From the NCBI RefSeq assembly GCF_000179915.2, contig NC_014963.1, positions 1,860,001 to 1,924,000 of the forward strand: a DNA stretch of 64,000 nt, written 5' to 3'. The DNA comes from Terriglobus saanensis SP1PR4. Lineage in GTDB: Bacteria > Acidobacteriota > Terriglobia > Terriglobales > Acidobacteriaceae. Positions within the stretch are counted from its first letter, which is position 1. Every line of letters begins with the position of its first letter. Under the pieces are notes generated by a model that worked only from the letters and a program-made list of their open reading frames with translations, was not told where the DNA came from and did no database searches. The position numbers were made by a program, and so were the translations under genes. Positions 1 to 9,029 of the stretch are shown here, piece after piece.

Positions 1-691
1 TTTCCAGCGTGGGAAGGAGCGAAAGATGCGGGGCCTGCAGAGCAAGCGTGGCAGCAAACCCGCGCAGCTTCTCGGCGTGGTCCATCGTAGAAAGTTCACC
101 GGAGAAGACGGCAACATTGGCCTTCTTGGTCATCTTCATGGTCAGGAGCTCTGCTGCGATCGCTCCGCTCACATAGGCATGTGTGGCGACCGAGCCGATG
201 CGGTCACTGTTCGGAGCATCACTTCCTACGCACATCATGGCCGTGCCCGCGCGCGAAAGCTTGCTGATGATTGGGTCGAAACGGCGCATGTTTCCAGGAA
301 GGAAGATGATCCCGTCGTAATGCTTCGACGTGGCCTTGGCAAACGCCTGCTCTTCGCCGACGCTCAGCCGTGGATACTCGTGGAAATCCAACGCAACCTG
401 CGTTCCTACCGTGGCCGCCGCCGCGGCGCGGATTCCTGCGCGGAGAGGATCGAAGAAGTGCGAGATCTCTTTAGGAAGAATCGCGGCGATCGAGATGCGG
501 CGGTTCAGCCGAAGAGACTGAGCTGCGATATTCGGCCGATAACCAAGCTTGTTGGCCATCTGCAAGACGCGATACTTCGTCTGCTCGCTGACGCCAGGGC
601 GATCATGCAGCGCGCGATCGACTGTGCCGATCGACACTTTCAGTGCACGAGCGATGTCTTTGATTCCCGCCTGGTTGGAGGACTGCAGCAT
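1..691 (-). CDS. LacI-family transcriptional regulator (partial, cut by left edge)
   Basis: Reading the minus strand from the ATG at 691 gives an open frame to the window edge (about 230 residues). The first ~50 residues are a LacI helix-turn-helix: IKDIARALKVSIGTVDRALH, then RPGVSEQTKYRVLQMANKLG and YRPN. The rest (RRISIAAILPKEISHFFDPL onward) is the periplasmic-binding-protein-like effector domain; the C-terminal part lies outside the window. Members bind a sugar or related effector and repress, or less often activate, nearby catabolic genes. It is divergent from the DUF5107/sugar-transporter pair, with about 120 bases between start codons, so that pair is the likely target (inference). An in-frame ATG at 718 is an alternative start adding nine residues; I prefer 691 because the HTH then begins at the usual distance from the N-terminus. 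Confidence 0.9.
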   Translation of the reverse strand, partial: MLQSSNQAGIKDIARALKVSIGTVDRALHDRPGVSEQTKYRVLQMANKLGYRPNIAAQSLRLNRRISIAAILPKEISHFFDPLRAGIRAAAAATVGTQVALDFHEYPRLSVGEEQAFAKATSKHYDGIIFLPGNMRRFDPIISKLSRAGTAMMCVGSDAPNSDRIGSVATHAYVSGAIAAELLTMKMTKKANVAVFSGELSTMDHAEKLRGFAATLALQAPHLSLLPTLE

Positions 692-811
692 GCGTAGTTC
701 TTGCCTCTCAATGCACATCTCTTGCGTGAACTGCCGTATTGTCTCATGCACTTCGCCTGGGATGTCTTTCCTGCTGTTCGCGATGGCAAGCCTAGATTTA
801 GGAGATGCACA

Positions 812-3800
812 GTGAGTGAGGCCGTTAAGTCATCCAGGCTGGTTTTGCCGGAAGCGCCTCAAGCGGAGCGTGGGCCGGTGAAGGGCTGGCGCGAACCGGT
901 CACGATACGTACGTACCGGTCCTGTGCGCCGGATAAAAATCCGCTCTTTCTCGAAAAGAGGGTCTACCAGGGCAGTAGCGGCCGGGTGTATCCACTTCCG
1001 GTCATCGACCGCATTGAGACGGACGCGGAGCCACAGGTTTGGGACGCTTTCCACATTGAAAATGAGTACATCCGAGTGATGGTGCTGCCACAAATTGGCG
1101 GAAGGATCCATGTCGGTCTAGATAAACGAAACGGCTATGACTTTTTCTACCGGCAGAATGTGATCAAGCCCGCCCTGGTGGGGTTGGCAGGCCCCTGGAT
1201 CTCAGGTGGTGTGGAGTTCAACTGGCCGCAGCATCATCGCCCCGCAACGTTCATGCCTGTCGAAGTCGAGATAGAGCGTGAGCTTGATGGTTCGGTGACC
1301 GTCTGGTGCAGCGATCACGACCCGATGACTCGGATGAAGGGTATGCACGGTATCCGGTTATCGCCAGGACGAACCTACATTGAAGTGCGTGTGCGGCTGT
1401 ATAACCGCACTCCAGATACCCAGACCTTTCTTTGGTGGGCGAATGTGGCAACTCGTGTGCACGAGAGATATCAGTCCTTCTTTCCTCGCGATGTGCGCAT
1501 GGCGGCCGATCACGCCAAGCGCGCAACGACGACCTTTCCACTCAGTGAGAGTAAGTACTATGGAGTGGACTATGGAGAGAGAGGGCGGACCGGCGTGCCT
1601 GCGGAGGAGATGCCATCGCAGTTTGTGCCGGACGGCAGCTATGCTCCGAACGATCTGAGTTGGTATGCAAACATCCCCGTGCCGACGAGTTACATGATTG
1701 CGGGATCCCGGGGCGACTTTGCTGGCGGTTACGATCACTCTGCACACGCGGGACTCGTCTATTTTGCGGATCATCACATTGCACCTGGTAAAAAGCAGTG
1801 GACGTGGGGCAATCATGAGTTCGGTTATGCATGGGACCGCAGTCTTACGGATGAAGACGGTCCGTACGTGGAACTGATGGCCGGGGCTTATACCGATAAT
1901 CAACCGGATTTTTCATTTCTGGCTCCCGGTGAGACGAAGACCTTCAGCCAATACTGGTATCCAATCCGCGCCATCGGCGTGCCAGACCTGGCGACACTCG
2001 ATGCCGCGCTTCACATCAAAGCTACCGAAGACCGTCTGACGATCGGCATTGAGGTTACTCGCCAGATTGACGCCGCCGACATTCGCGTCAGAGCCGGAGG
2101 CAGGGAGATTGTTCGCTGGCAGGGGGTGCTTTCGCCTCTCGATCCTCTCTCATTCCATTTGGATGGATCGTATGACGAGGATACTGTCGAATTCACGTTG
2201 GGAGACAAGGAACGCATAATTCTTCGCTATGTTCCTTCGGAGATTTCTGCAGCCGATCCGCCGCAGGTTGCAAAGGAGCCACCACTGCCGAGCGGGGTCG
2301 CAACGCTCGAAGAACTCTACTTAATTGGCCTGCACTTGGAGCAATATCGGCACCCTACGCGCTATGCGGAAGAGTATTGGGAGGAAGCGATCCGCCGCGA
2401 CGAAGGGGATAGTCGCGCAAATAATGCGCTTGGACGTTTTTTCTACCGGCGCGGTGAATTTGAGAAGTCGGAAAAATATCTGCGACGCGCCATTGCGCGA
2501 TTGACTGAGCGTAATCCGAATCCCTATGATGGCGAACCGCTCTACAATCTTGGGCTTGTAGAGTCGATGCAGGGCAAGACCGCTGAAGCATATGACCACT
2601 TCTATAAAGCAACATGGAACGCTGCCTGGCGCGGGCCTGCCTATCAGAGGCTTGCGGAGATTGATTGCCAGCGCCAGCAATGGAAGCTCGCACTCGACCA
2701 CATCGAACGATCGTTGAAAGCCGAAGCGGATAATCTGAACGCTCGAAACCTGAAGGCAGTTGTTCTGAAGGAACTGCAGCTTGAGCGCCAGGCCATCGCA
2801 TTGCTGGAAGAGACCCGTGCACTCGACCCTCTGGATATCTTCAGCAAGTATCTTGCGAACGGGGACATGCCCCTTGATTCGCAACTTGCATTCGATCTCG
2901 CGCTCGATCTGAAGCGTTGCGGCCGTCTCGAAGATGCGCTTCATGTCTTGCACTTCGCTGCGGGGAAAGCGAGCTCAACTTTTCCCCTGTTGCATTACGC
3001 TGCTTCGCATCTGCTTGCAAAGCTTGGCAGGCAGGAAGAATCTCTTCACGAAGCCCGGAGTGCGGCGAGCGCATCGCCAGACTATGTCTTTCCAAGCAGG
3101 TTGGAAGAGATGGTCTTTCTGCAGGAAGCCATTGTGCGAAATATTGAGGACGCCCGAGCCCCGTACTATCTTGGAAATCTTTTGTATGACCGCAAGAGGC
3201 ATGAGGAAGCGATCCAGCTTTGGGAGAAGGCTTCCGAACTCGATCCGGGATTTCCCACCGTCTTTCGCAATCTGGGCTTTGGCTACTTCAATCTCCGTCA
3301 CGACCAAGAAGCGGCAGTGCGGGCATTCGACCGCGCCTTCGCGTTGGATCTGCGGGACGCACGTGTTTTCTACGAATCGGACCAATTGCAGAAACGCATC
3401 GGTCGGCCACTGGAAGATAGACTCGCACGTCTTCAGGAGCACCCTCAGCTTGTCCAGATGCGAGACGATCTATCGCTGGAACTGGCGACGATCTTGAGCA
3501 GCCTTGGACAGCCAGACAAAGCGCTTGATCTTCTACTGGCACGTCACTTCCAGCCATGGGAAGGAGGGGAAGGACAAGTCCTCACTCAGTACATGCGTGC
3601 TCATATCCTGCTCGCACAGCGTGCACTCAAGGCAAACGATCCCACCTGCGCGCTCCAGCATCTGGATAAGGCGGACTCACCTCCGGTGTCCTTGAGTGAA
3701 GCGAAGCACTTGTTGATGAATCGTAGTCATATCGACTACTTTGCAGGATTGGCGGAAAAGGCGCTTGGCCATGACGACACAGCAAGAAGACGTTGGTTGC

Positions 3801-4189
3801 AGGCGGCACGTTCGCAAAGCGATTTTCTCCAAATGCAGACACAGGAAATATCTTCGATGACCTTCTGGAGCGCAATGTCTCTCAAAGAACTTGGGGAAGA
3901 GAAGGGTGCTGCCAAATTATTTGATCGCATTGAAGCTTATGCGCACGTCCTGTCGCATACAGAACCGAAGATCGACTACTTCGCGACATCGCTGCCGACC
4001 ATCTTGCTCTTTGACGAAGATTTGAAAGCAAGACAGCAGGCACAGGCAGATCTCCTTCACGCGCAGGTGCTTCTGGGTAGAGGAGGTCACGGGCTTCAGC
4101 GTGGGCACGAAGTACTCCAGCAATTGTTAGCGAAGGATCACGACAACGGCGCGGCGCTCGACTTGCTCGATCTCTTTGGTGGCCGTTGA
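812..4189 (+). CDS. DUF5107 and tetratricopeptide-repeat protein
   Basis: 1125-residue protein with no signal peptide visible. Residues ~40-420 match the DUF5107 type: motifs such as YIRVMVLPQIGGRIHVGLD and GPWISGGVEFNWPQHHRP resemble the galactose-mutarotase-like beta-sandwich superfamily that binds carbohydrate. From ~520 to the end come many TPR-like helical repeats, for example NALGRFFYRRGEFEKSEKYL and YYLGNLLYDRKRHEEAIQLW, a protein-interaction scaffold. I chose the GTG at 812 because AGGAG at 800-804 sits seven bases upstream; a longer in-frame start at 701 lacks this and would run into the divergent LacI start. It overlaps the sugar transporter by one base (TGATG), so the two are probably translated together. 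Family function is not established; a role in carbohydrate binding or processing is inference. Confidence 0.88.
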   Translation: MSEAVKSSRLVLPEAPQAERGPVKGWREPVTIRTYRSCAPDKNPLFLEKRVYQGSSGRVYPLPVIDRIETDAEPQVWDAFHIENEYIRVMVLPQIGGRIHVGLDKRNGYDFFYRQNVIKPALVGLAGPWISGGVEFNWPQHHRPATFMPVEVEIERELDGSVTVWCSDHDPMTRMKGMHGIRLSPGRTYIEVRVRLYNRTPDTQTFLWWANVATRVHERYQSFFPRDVRMAADHAKRATTTFPLSESKYYGVDYGERGRTGVPAEEMPSQFVPDGSYAPNDLSWYANIPVPTSYMIAGSRGDFAGGYDHSAHAGLVYFADHHIAPGKKQWTWGNHEFGYAWDRSLTDEDGPYVELMAGAYTDNQPDFSFLAPGETKTFSQYWYPIRAIGVPDLATLDAALHIKATEDRLTIGIEVTRQIDAADIRVRAGGREIVRWQGVLSPLDPLSFHLDGSYDEDTVEFTLGDKERIILRYVPSEISAADPPQVAKEPPLPSGVATLEELYLIGLHLEQYRHPTRYAEEYWEEAIRRDEGDSRANNALGRFFYRRGEFEKSEKYLRRAIARLTERNPNPYDGEPLYNLGLVESMQGKTAEAYDHFYKATWNAAWRGPAYQRLAEIDCQRQQWKLALDHIERSLKAEADNLNARNLKAVVLKELQLERQAIALLEETRALDPLDIFSKYLANGDMPLDSQLAFDLALDLKRCGRLEDALHVLHFAAGKASSTFPLLHYAASHLLAKLGRQEESLHEARSAASASPDYVFPSRLEEMVFLQEAIVRNIEDARAPYYLGNLLYDRKRHEEAIQLWEKASELDPGFPTVFRNLGFGYFNLRHDQEAAVRAFDRAFALDLRDARVFYESDQLQKRIGRPLEDRLARLQEHPQLVQMRDDLSLELATILSSLGQPDKALDLLLARHFQPWEGGEGQVLTQYMRAHILLAQRALKANDPTCALQHLDKADSPPVSLSEAKHLLMNRSHIDYFAGLAEKALGHDDTARRRWLQAARSQSDFLQMQTQEISSMTFWSAMSLKELGEEKGAAKLFDRIEAYAHVLSHTEPKIDYFATSLPTILLFDEDLKARQQAQADLLHAQVLLGRGGHGLQRGHEVLQQLLAKDHDNGAALDLLDLFGGR

Positions 4190-5598
4190 TGCACGGACTT
4201 ATCCCCCAGGCGAGCCCTTCCACGCATACTGACGAACTCCGTATGGGTTATGTGTGGTGGATCGCGATTGCTGCGGCACTCGGCGGACTCCTCTTCGGTT
4301 ATGACTGGGTGGTAATCGGAGGCGCGCGTGAATTCTATGAGATCTACTTTCACCTCACCTCATCCAGTCTTATCGGATGGGCCAACAGCTGCGCTCTGCT
4401 TGGGTGCCTCGTAGGTTCCTTGCTCTCAGGTGCTCTCACAGAGCGCTGTGGCCGCCGACCGTTGTTGCTTGCCTCTGCTGTTCTCTTCGGTGTCTCGTCC
4501 GCGTTGACCGGTCTTGCCCATTCGTTTGAGGCATTCATTGTGTGGCGCATTGTGGGAGGGGTTGCCATTGGTCTCAGCAGCAACGTATCTCCCATGTACA
4601 TTGCGGAGATCAGCCCTGCTGCGGTTCGCGGAAGGCTTGTCACACTGAATCAGTTTGCAATCGTCGTGGGCATTCTGATCGCACAAATTGCGAATCTGTT
4701 GATTGCTCATCCTGTCCCGGTAGGGTTGAGTGCCGAACAGCTACTCACGACCTGGAACGTTCAATGGGGATGGCGGTGGATGTTCATCGCTATCGTCCTG
4801 CCGTCAATCATTTTCACGGTCTGTACTCTCTTTCTCCCCGAAAGCCCACGCTGGTTGCTCAAGCGCGGATACACGGACCGTGCGAGAAAGACCCTTACCC
4901 GTATTGGCGGAACGGCGTATGCCGAAGCAGAGATCTCAGCCATCGCAAAGTCGGTGCAATCGCTTGAAGCCGAGCGGTCTTCGTGGTTCGAACTCTTCAA
5001 ACCTGGTGTTCGCAAAGCACTGTGGATCGCCGTTGCGCTAGCGGTATTGCAGCAGTGGACAGGGATCAACATCCTCTTCAATTATGCGGCTGAGATTTAT
5101 CGTCGTGCAGGCTATGGCAATTCCAGCGAAATTCTTCTGAATATCGTCATCACAGGCGCGATCAACTTACTCTTTACGGTGTTAGCAATGTTTCTGGTGG
5201 ACACCGTTGGCCGTCGAAAGTTGATGCTTGCGGGTTGTACTGGGATTGCGGCTTCACATCTTCTCTGTGCTCTGGCGTATCGGCAAGCATGGCCGAGTGC
5301 CCTTGTTCTTGGACTTACGCTAAGCGCGATTGCCTGCTATGCCGCAACACTCGCGCCAGTGACCTGGGTGCTGATTGCGGAAGTGTTTCCAAACCGCGTG
5401 CGAGCATCGGGCGTTTCTGTCTCTGTCAGTGCTCTGTGGATCGCATCGTTTGTCTTGACCTATACCTTTCCACTGATCAACGCGGAGGTTGGGATGAGCG
5501 GGACATTTGTGCTTTACGGCGCGATCTGTCTGATGGGGTTTTTCCTGGTCAATTTTGGTCTTACAGAGACCAAAGGGCGTTCACTCGAAGAAATGTAA
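4189..5598 (+). CDS. Sugar porter, major facilitator superfamily
   Basis: 469-residue, 12-helix inner-membrane protein of the sugar porter family (XylE/GalP/GLUT type), which moves hexoses or pentoses, usually with protons. Diagnostic motifs are GGLLFGYDWVVIGG in helix 1, ERCGRRPLLL in the first cytoplasmic loop, PESPRWLLKRG before the central loop, QQWTGINILFNYAAEIY in helix 7, a second DTVGRRKLML loop, and ETKGRSLEEM at the C-terminus. The ATG at 4189 shares its A with the TGA of the upstream gene; a TTG at 4186 is directly before it. Operon position beside the DUF5107 protein and divergent LacI regulator suggests uptake of the monosaccharide released by the locus. The exact sugar cannot be read from sequence. 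Confidence 0.93.
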   Translation: MHGLIPQASPSTHTDELRMGYVWWIAIAAALGGLLFGYDWVVIGGAREFYEIYFHLTSSSLIGWANSCALLGCLVGSLLSGALTERCGRRPLLLASAVLFGVSSALTGLAHSFEAFIVWRIVGGVAIGLSSNVSPMYIAEISPAAVRGRLVTLNQFAIVVGILIAQIANLLIAHPVPVGLSAEQLLTTWNVQWGWRWMFIAIVLPSIIFTVCTLFLPESPRWLLKRGYTDRARKTLTRIGGTAYAEAEISAIAKSVQSLEAERSSWFELFKPGVRKALWIAVALAVLQQWTGINILFNYAAEIYRRAGYGNSSEILLNIVITGAINLLFTVLAMFLVDTVGRRKLMLAGCTGIAASHLLCALAYRQAWPSALVLGLTLSAIACYAATLAPVTWVLIAEVFPNRVRASGVSVSVSALWIASFVLTYTFPLINAEVGMSGTFVLYGAICLMGFFLVNFGLTETKGRSLEEM

Positions 5599-5611
5599 TG
5601 GATGCCCCACA

Positions 5612-5649
5612 AAAAAATACGGTGGATAGAGAGTGTCTCTATCCACCGT
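5612..5649 (-). terminator. Rho-independent terminator for the GH89-GH2-receptor operon
   Basis: A perfect 14-bp inverted repeat (arms 5619-5632 and 5636-5649, 3-base loop) is preceded on the plus strand by seven A residues at 5611-5618, which read as a T-tract after the hairpin on the minus strand. It lies between the converging stops at 5598 and 5671, so it may also slow plus-strand transcripts from the MFS gene, although the T-run on that side is poor. Confidence 0.85.
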
Positions 5650-5670
5650 TTCAAAGAAAACGTATTCGAC

Positions 5671-8600
5671 CTAGAAAGTCAGCTTCAGGGCGGCTTGTCC
5701 TACTCGCGCAGGGATCGCACCGGTTGAAGTGATCTGACCGAAGTTTGAATCGTCCGGGTTGGAGTCCGGCTGTCCAAAGCTGGGATGGTTGAGAGCGTTG
5801 AAAGCCTCGAAGCGGAACTGAAGGTTATAGCGGTCGCGGTAGATCCAGTTCTTTTGTACGCCAAGGTCTGTCGTATAGATCGGCGGTCCCTGGATGAGGT
5901 ACTTCGGAGAATTTCCTGCAGTGCCGACGGCGTTGTTCTTGAAGGCGGCCTTGTTGAAGTACTGGAGGAGCCACTGTTGTTTGCTGCCTTGGCGCACCTG
6001 GAGAGGCAGACCCGTCAGATCTGCACGATCCTGATACACCTGGAAGCCGGAGTTATTATTGCCGTTACCACCGTTGACGGTGAAGGGCGGACCCGACTGC
6101 AGGGTGATCAGACCGCTCACAGACCATCCACCCAGGATGCCGCGAACGACTGGGTTCCAGGCGTTCAGCTTGGGTGCCTCATAGACAAAGTTGGTGACAG
6201 AGACCGTCGGATAGTTGAGTGAAGACGGACCGTGATCATGGCCGATATTGTGAGGATCACTGACACTCGATTCAAACGAAGGATCGCCAGAACCACCTAC
6301 GTCAAAGGTGTGCGACCAGGTGAAGTTCGACTGTACCTGGAAGTGATGCGAAAGACGCTTTTCGATACCGACCTGGAGGGAATTGTAGTTGGACGTACCG
6401 CCAATCTGTACCTGGATGATCGAGCTGAACTGTTGAAAGAGAGGACGTCCGTTATTTACGGTGGAGCCCAAAACTCCGGGGTTCATTTCGATTGGTGTTG
6501 CGAGATGGTATGTTTCACTGCCGACGTACGCGAGGTGGAAGGCGAGTGTATCGGTAAACTGCTGCTCAAGAGAAAGGTTCCAGCTCTGCGCGACAGCAAG
6601 ACGGAAGTTCTTCGGGAACACCGCGCCAAGCTGCATCGGGGTGGCAAAAGTAACATTTGATGCAGGGCTGAAGCCAGGTGAAGCGAACGGCGGGAATGGA
6701 CTCGTATTATTCGTAGCTTTAAAATTCGCCCAAGGCTGGTCTAGATTGATGGGGGTTGTCGTGCTCGCATTGAAGGAGAATGAAGGATTGAACGGTGCTG
6801 TGTCGTAGACATGGTTGTAGCTGGCGTCTTCAAGGGGGGTAGTGAAGAGCCCGAAGCCTGCACGGATCGCCGTTTTCGGAAACGGCTGATAGGCAATACC
6901 GATGCGAGGTTCGAAATATTTGTAGGAGGTCGGCATGATCGCGCTATTTACTCCAGCATCCCCGGGGAACACTACTCCTGCGGGAGCACCGGGGTAGCGG
7001 GTGCTCTGCTGGCCGGGTACGAAGGCCGCCCCACGTCCACCTTCGATACTGAAGGGAGTGTAGGGATCCCATCGAAGGCCCATGTTAATGGTCAGGTTCG
7101 GGCGCAGCTTGAATTGATCCTGAGCGTAAAAGCCGGTCATCCATCCGCTTACACTGCCGTTTTCTCCGCCATTCTGGGAAAAGCTGGTGACGTCCCCGAG
7201 TAGAAAGTCCGAAAGCGTGAAGTTTGTGAAAGCGTTCGTAATACTGACGTTTGGATTCGATCCGGCGCCAGAGCTCTCGTGAGTGTAGCGATGAAGTACG
7301 TCGGCGCCAAAATAAAAAGTATGTTTTCCGGCGATCCAAGTGACGGTATCAGAGAAACCGTAGTTGCGACGGCGCGTATCGTTGACTGACCCACCAAAAA
7401 TAGTAAATCCAAGCGCACCGCCATAAAGCGAGTTGCCATCGATTGCAGAGAAGCCTCCGATGTAGCAGGCATCCACCGGATCGGCGACGTTGATGAATTT
7501 TGAAAGGCAAGCCTGATTGCCGCTGCTGTCAAAGAGCGGTGTCCCTGAGTCGAAATCGAATGACTGGTAAAACGCTGTAATGCTATTTAAGAGCCGCGGG
7601 CTGATTGTCCAAGTGTGATTGATGGCATCGTTCAGGTATACGCCGCGCAGACCCTGAACGCCTGCAAGAAAGTTGCCAGGAATGGTTGCGCCAGGTTGCT
7701 TGAAGTTATAGATGAAGTTGCGGACAAAGAGGTTCTGCTTATCGTTGATCGTCCAGTCGACACGCCCAGTACCTTCGTCGTAGTTGGAGCGGCGCTTCGG
7801 TCCGACAAAGTTAGTAAGACCCGTTGCAGGGTCACCGCCGAGAGGAAGCGACGCAGCGATCTTTAAAGCACCAGGGCTGAATTCTGCAGGATTGATCTGA
7901 TTGCGCTTGCCGTTGATAGTTGAAAACTTCTTTGGGTCGAGATCCACAGCAACCGCACTAAAGTCACCATTGAGCATGGCCTGTGTAGGCGTATACGTCG
8001 CATTCTGAGTAGCTGCGGTGCTTTCGCGCGTGCCTTGATAGTTTCCGAAGAAAAAGAGCTTGTCCTTGATTACAGGTCCGCCGAGGTATCCGCCAAACTG
8101 ATTCCGTTTGAGCGGATCCACCTGATGGCTGAAGTAGTTTGCTGCGTTCAGCTTGGAGTTGCGAAGAAATTCAAAGACGCCACCGTGAAGCCCATTGGTG
8201 CCAGGCTTGCTTTGAATGCTGACGACGGCACCTGGGGAAAAGCCATAGCGGGCATCGAAGTTATTCGTAATGACGCGAAACTCCTGCGTTGCATCTGCAT
8301 TCGGAAAAGGTGCCGCGAGCAGGGCGAAGTAGTCCATGTTCGTCACACCGTCCAGCAGATAGTACGTGCTTCCTTGTCGTCCACCTGCCGCAGATCCGCC
8401 GGATTGTGTAGGAAACGAGTTGCTGCTCGGGAGCGTAGAGGCTTGCGACTGCAGCTCATTTGTAACGCCTGCGGATAAAAAGACAAGGCTTGAAGGATCG
8501 CGGCCATTGAGGGGAAGACTCTTGATTGAGCTTTCGTTCACAACCTGGCTGATCTCTGCTGTGCTGGAGTTAATGATGGTCGGATTCGATGTGACATTGA

Positions 8601-8952
8601 CGGTCTCACTCTCTCCACCTACCTGCAGCGCGACGTTGAGACTCGCATTCTGACCGATGGTCAAGACGATGTTGCTCTGCACTGTCTCCGCAAAGCCTTT
8701 GGCCTTTGTCGAAATAGTGTAAGAGCCAGCCGGAAGAGTGGGAATATTGTATTCGCCATGATCGTCAGCGACGGCGTGCGTCACGGTATTGGTATTGGTA
8801 TTTGTAATCGTGAGTTGAGCGCCTGGAACGGCCGCATTGCTGGAATCGGTTACGATGCCGGTCAGTCTGGCGCCAGTCACCTGGGCGAAGACGGTCACGC
8901 TGAGCGTGAGCATCACCATGCTAAGGAAGAGTGTGCGAGCGAACTGCTTCAT
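5671..8952 (-). CDS. TonB-dependent receptor, Oar-like, with carboxypeptidase-regulatory-like domain
   Basis: 1093-residue outer-membrane receptor that would import large substrates using TonB energy. A signal peptide occupies ~1-23 (cleavage after TVFA). Residues ~26-112 form the carboxypeptidase-regulatory-like sandwich (LTGIVTDSSNAAVPGAQLTI, then SYTISTKAKGF). The plug follows (SLPLNGRDPSSLVFL, YYLLDGVTNMDYF), then a long beta-barrel rich in aromatic and Asn residues that ends in LKLTF, the terminal aromatic expected for barrel insertion. ATG at 8952 was chosen over upstream in-frame starts because AAGGA precedes it by seven bases and the signal peptide starts there. It is third in an operon after GH89 and GH2 genes (gap 77 bases), which suggests uptake of their glycan substrate. 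Confidence 0.93.
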   Translation of the reverse strand: MKQFARTLFLSMVMLTLSVTVFAQVTGARLTGIVTDSSNAAVPGAQLTITNTNTNTVTHAVADDHGEYNIPTLPAGSYTISTKAKGFAETVQSNIVLTIGQNASLNVALQVGGESETVNVTSNPTIINSSTAEISQVVNESSIKSLPLNGRDPSSLVFLSAGVTNELQSQASTLPSSNSFPTQSGGSAAGGRQGSTYYLLDGVTNMDYFALLAAPFPNADATQEFRVITNNFDARYGFSPGAVVSIQSKPGTNGLHGGVFEFLRNSKLNAANYFSHQVDPLKRNQFGGYLGGPVIKDKLFFFGNYQGTRESTAATQNATYTPTQAMLNGDFSAVAVDLDPKKFSTINGKRNQINPAEFSPGALKIAASLPLGGDPATGLTNFVGPKRRSNYDEGTGRVDWTINDKQNLFVRNFIYNFKQPGATIPGNFLAGVQGLRGVYLNDAINHTWTISPRLLNSITAFYQSFDFDSGTPLFDSSGNQACLSKFINVADPVDACYIGGFSAIDGNSLYGGALGFTIFGGSVNDTRRRNYGFSDTVTWIAGKHTFYFGADVLHRYTHESSGAGSNPNVSITNAFTNFTLSDFLLGDVTSFSQNGGENGSVSGWMTGFYAQDQFKLRPNLTINMGLRWDPYTPFSIEGGRGAAFVPGQQSTRYPGAPAGVVFPGDAGVNSAIMPTSYKYFEPRIGIAYQPFPKTAIRAGFGLFTTPLEDASYNHVYDTAPFNPSFSFNASTTTPINLDQPWANFKATNNTSPFPPFASPGFSPASNVTFATPMQLGAVFPKNFRLAVAQSWNLSLEQQFTDTLAFHLAYVGSETYHLATPIEMNPGVLGSTVNNGRPLFQQFSSIIQVQIGGTSNYNSLQVGIEKRLSHHFQVQSNFTWSHTFDVGGSGDPSFESSVSDPHNIGHDHGPSSLNYPTVSVTNFVYEAPKLNAWNPVVRGILGGWSVSGLITLQSGPPFTVNGGNGNNNSGFQVYQDRADLTGLPLQVRQGSKQQWLLQYFNKAAFKNNAVGTAGNSPKYLIQGPPIYTTDLGVQKNWIYRDRYNLQFRFEAFNALNHPSFGQPDSNPDDSNFGQITSTGAIPARVGQAALKLTF

Positions 8953-9029
8953 GGAGTAGTCCTTTCGATCGCGCTGTTGGCCGATCTTTGCATAAGTCGA
9001 AAGAGAGTAAGAGTTGCGTGGGCCGTCCA

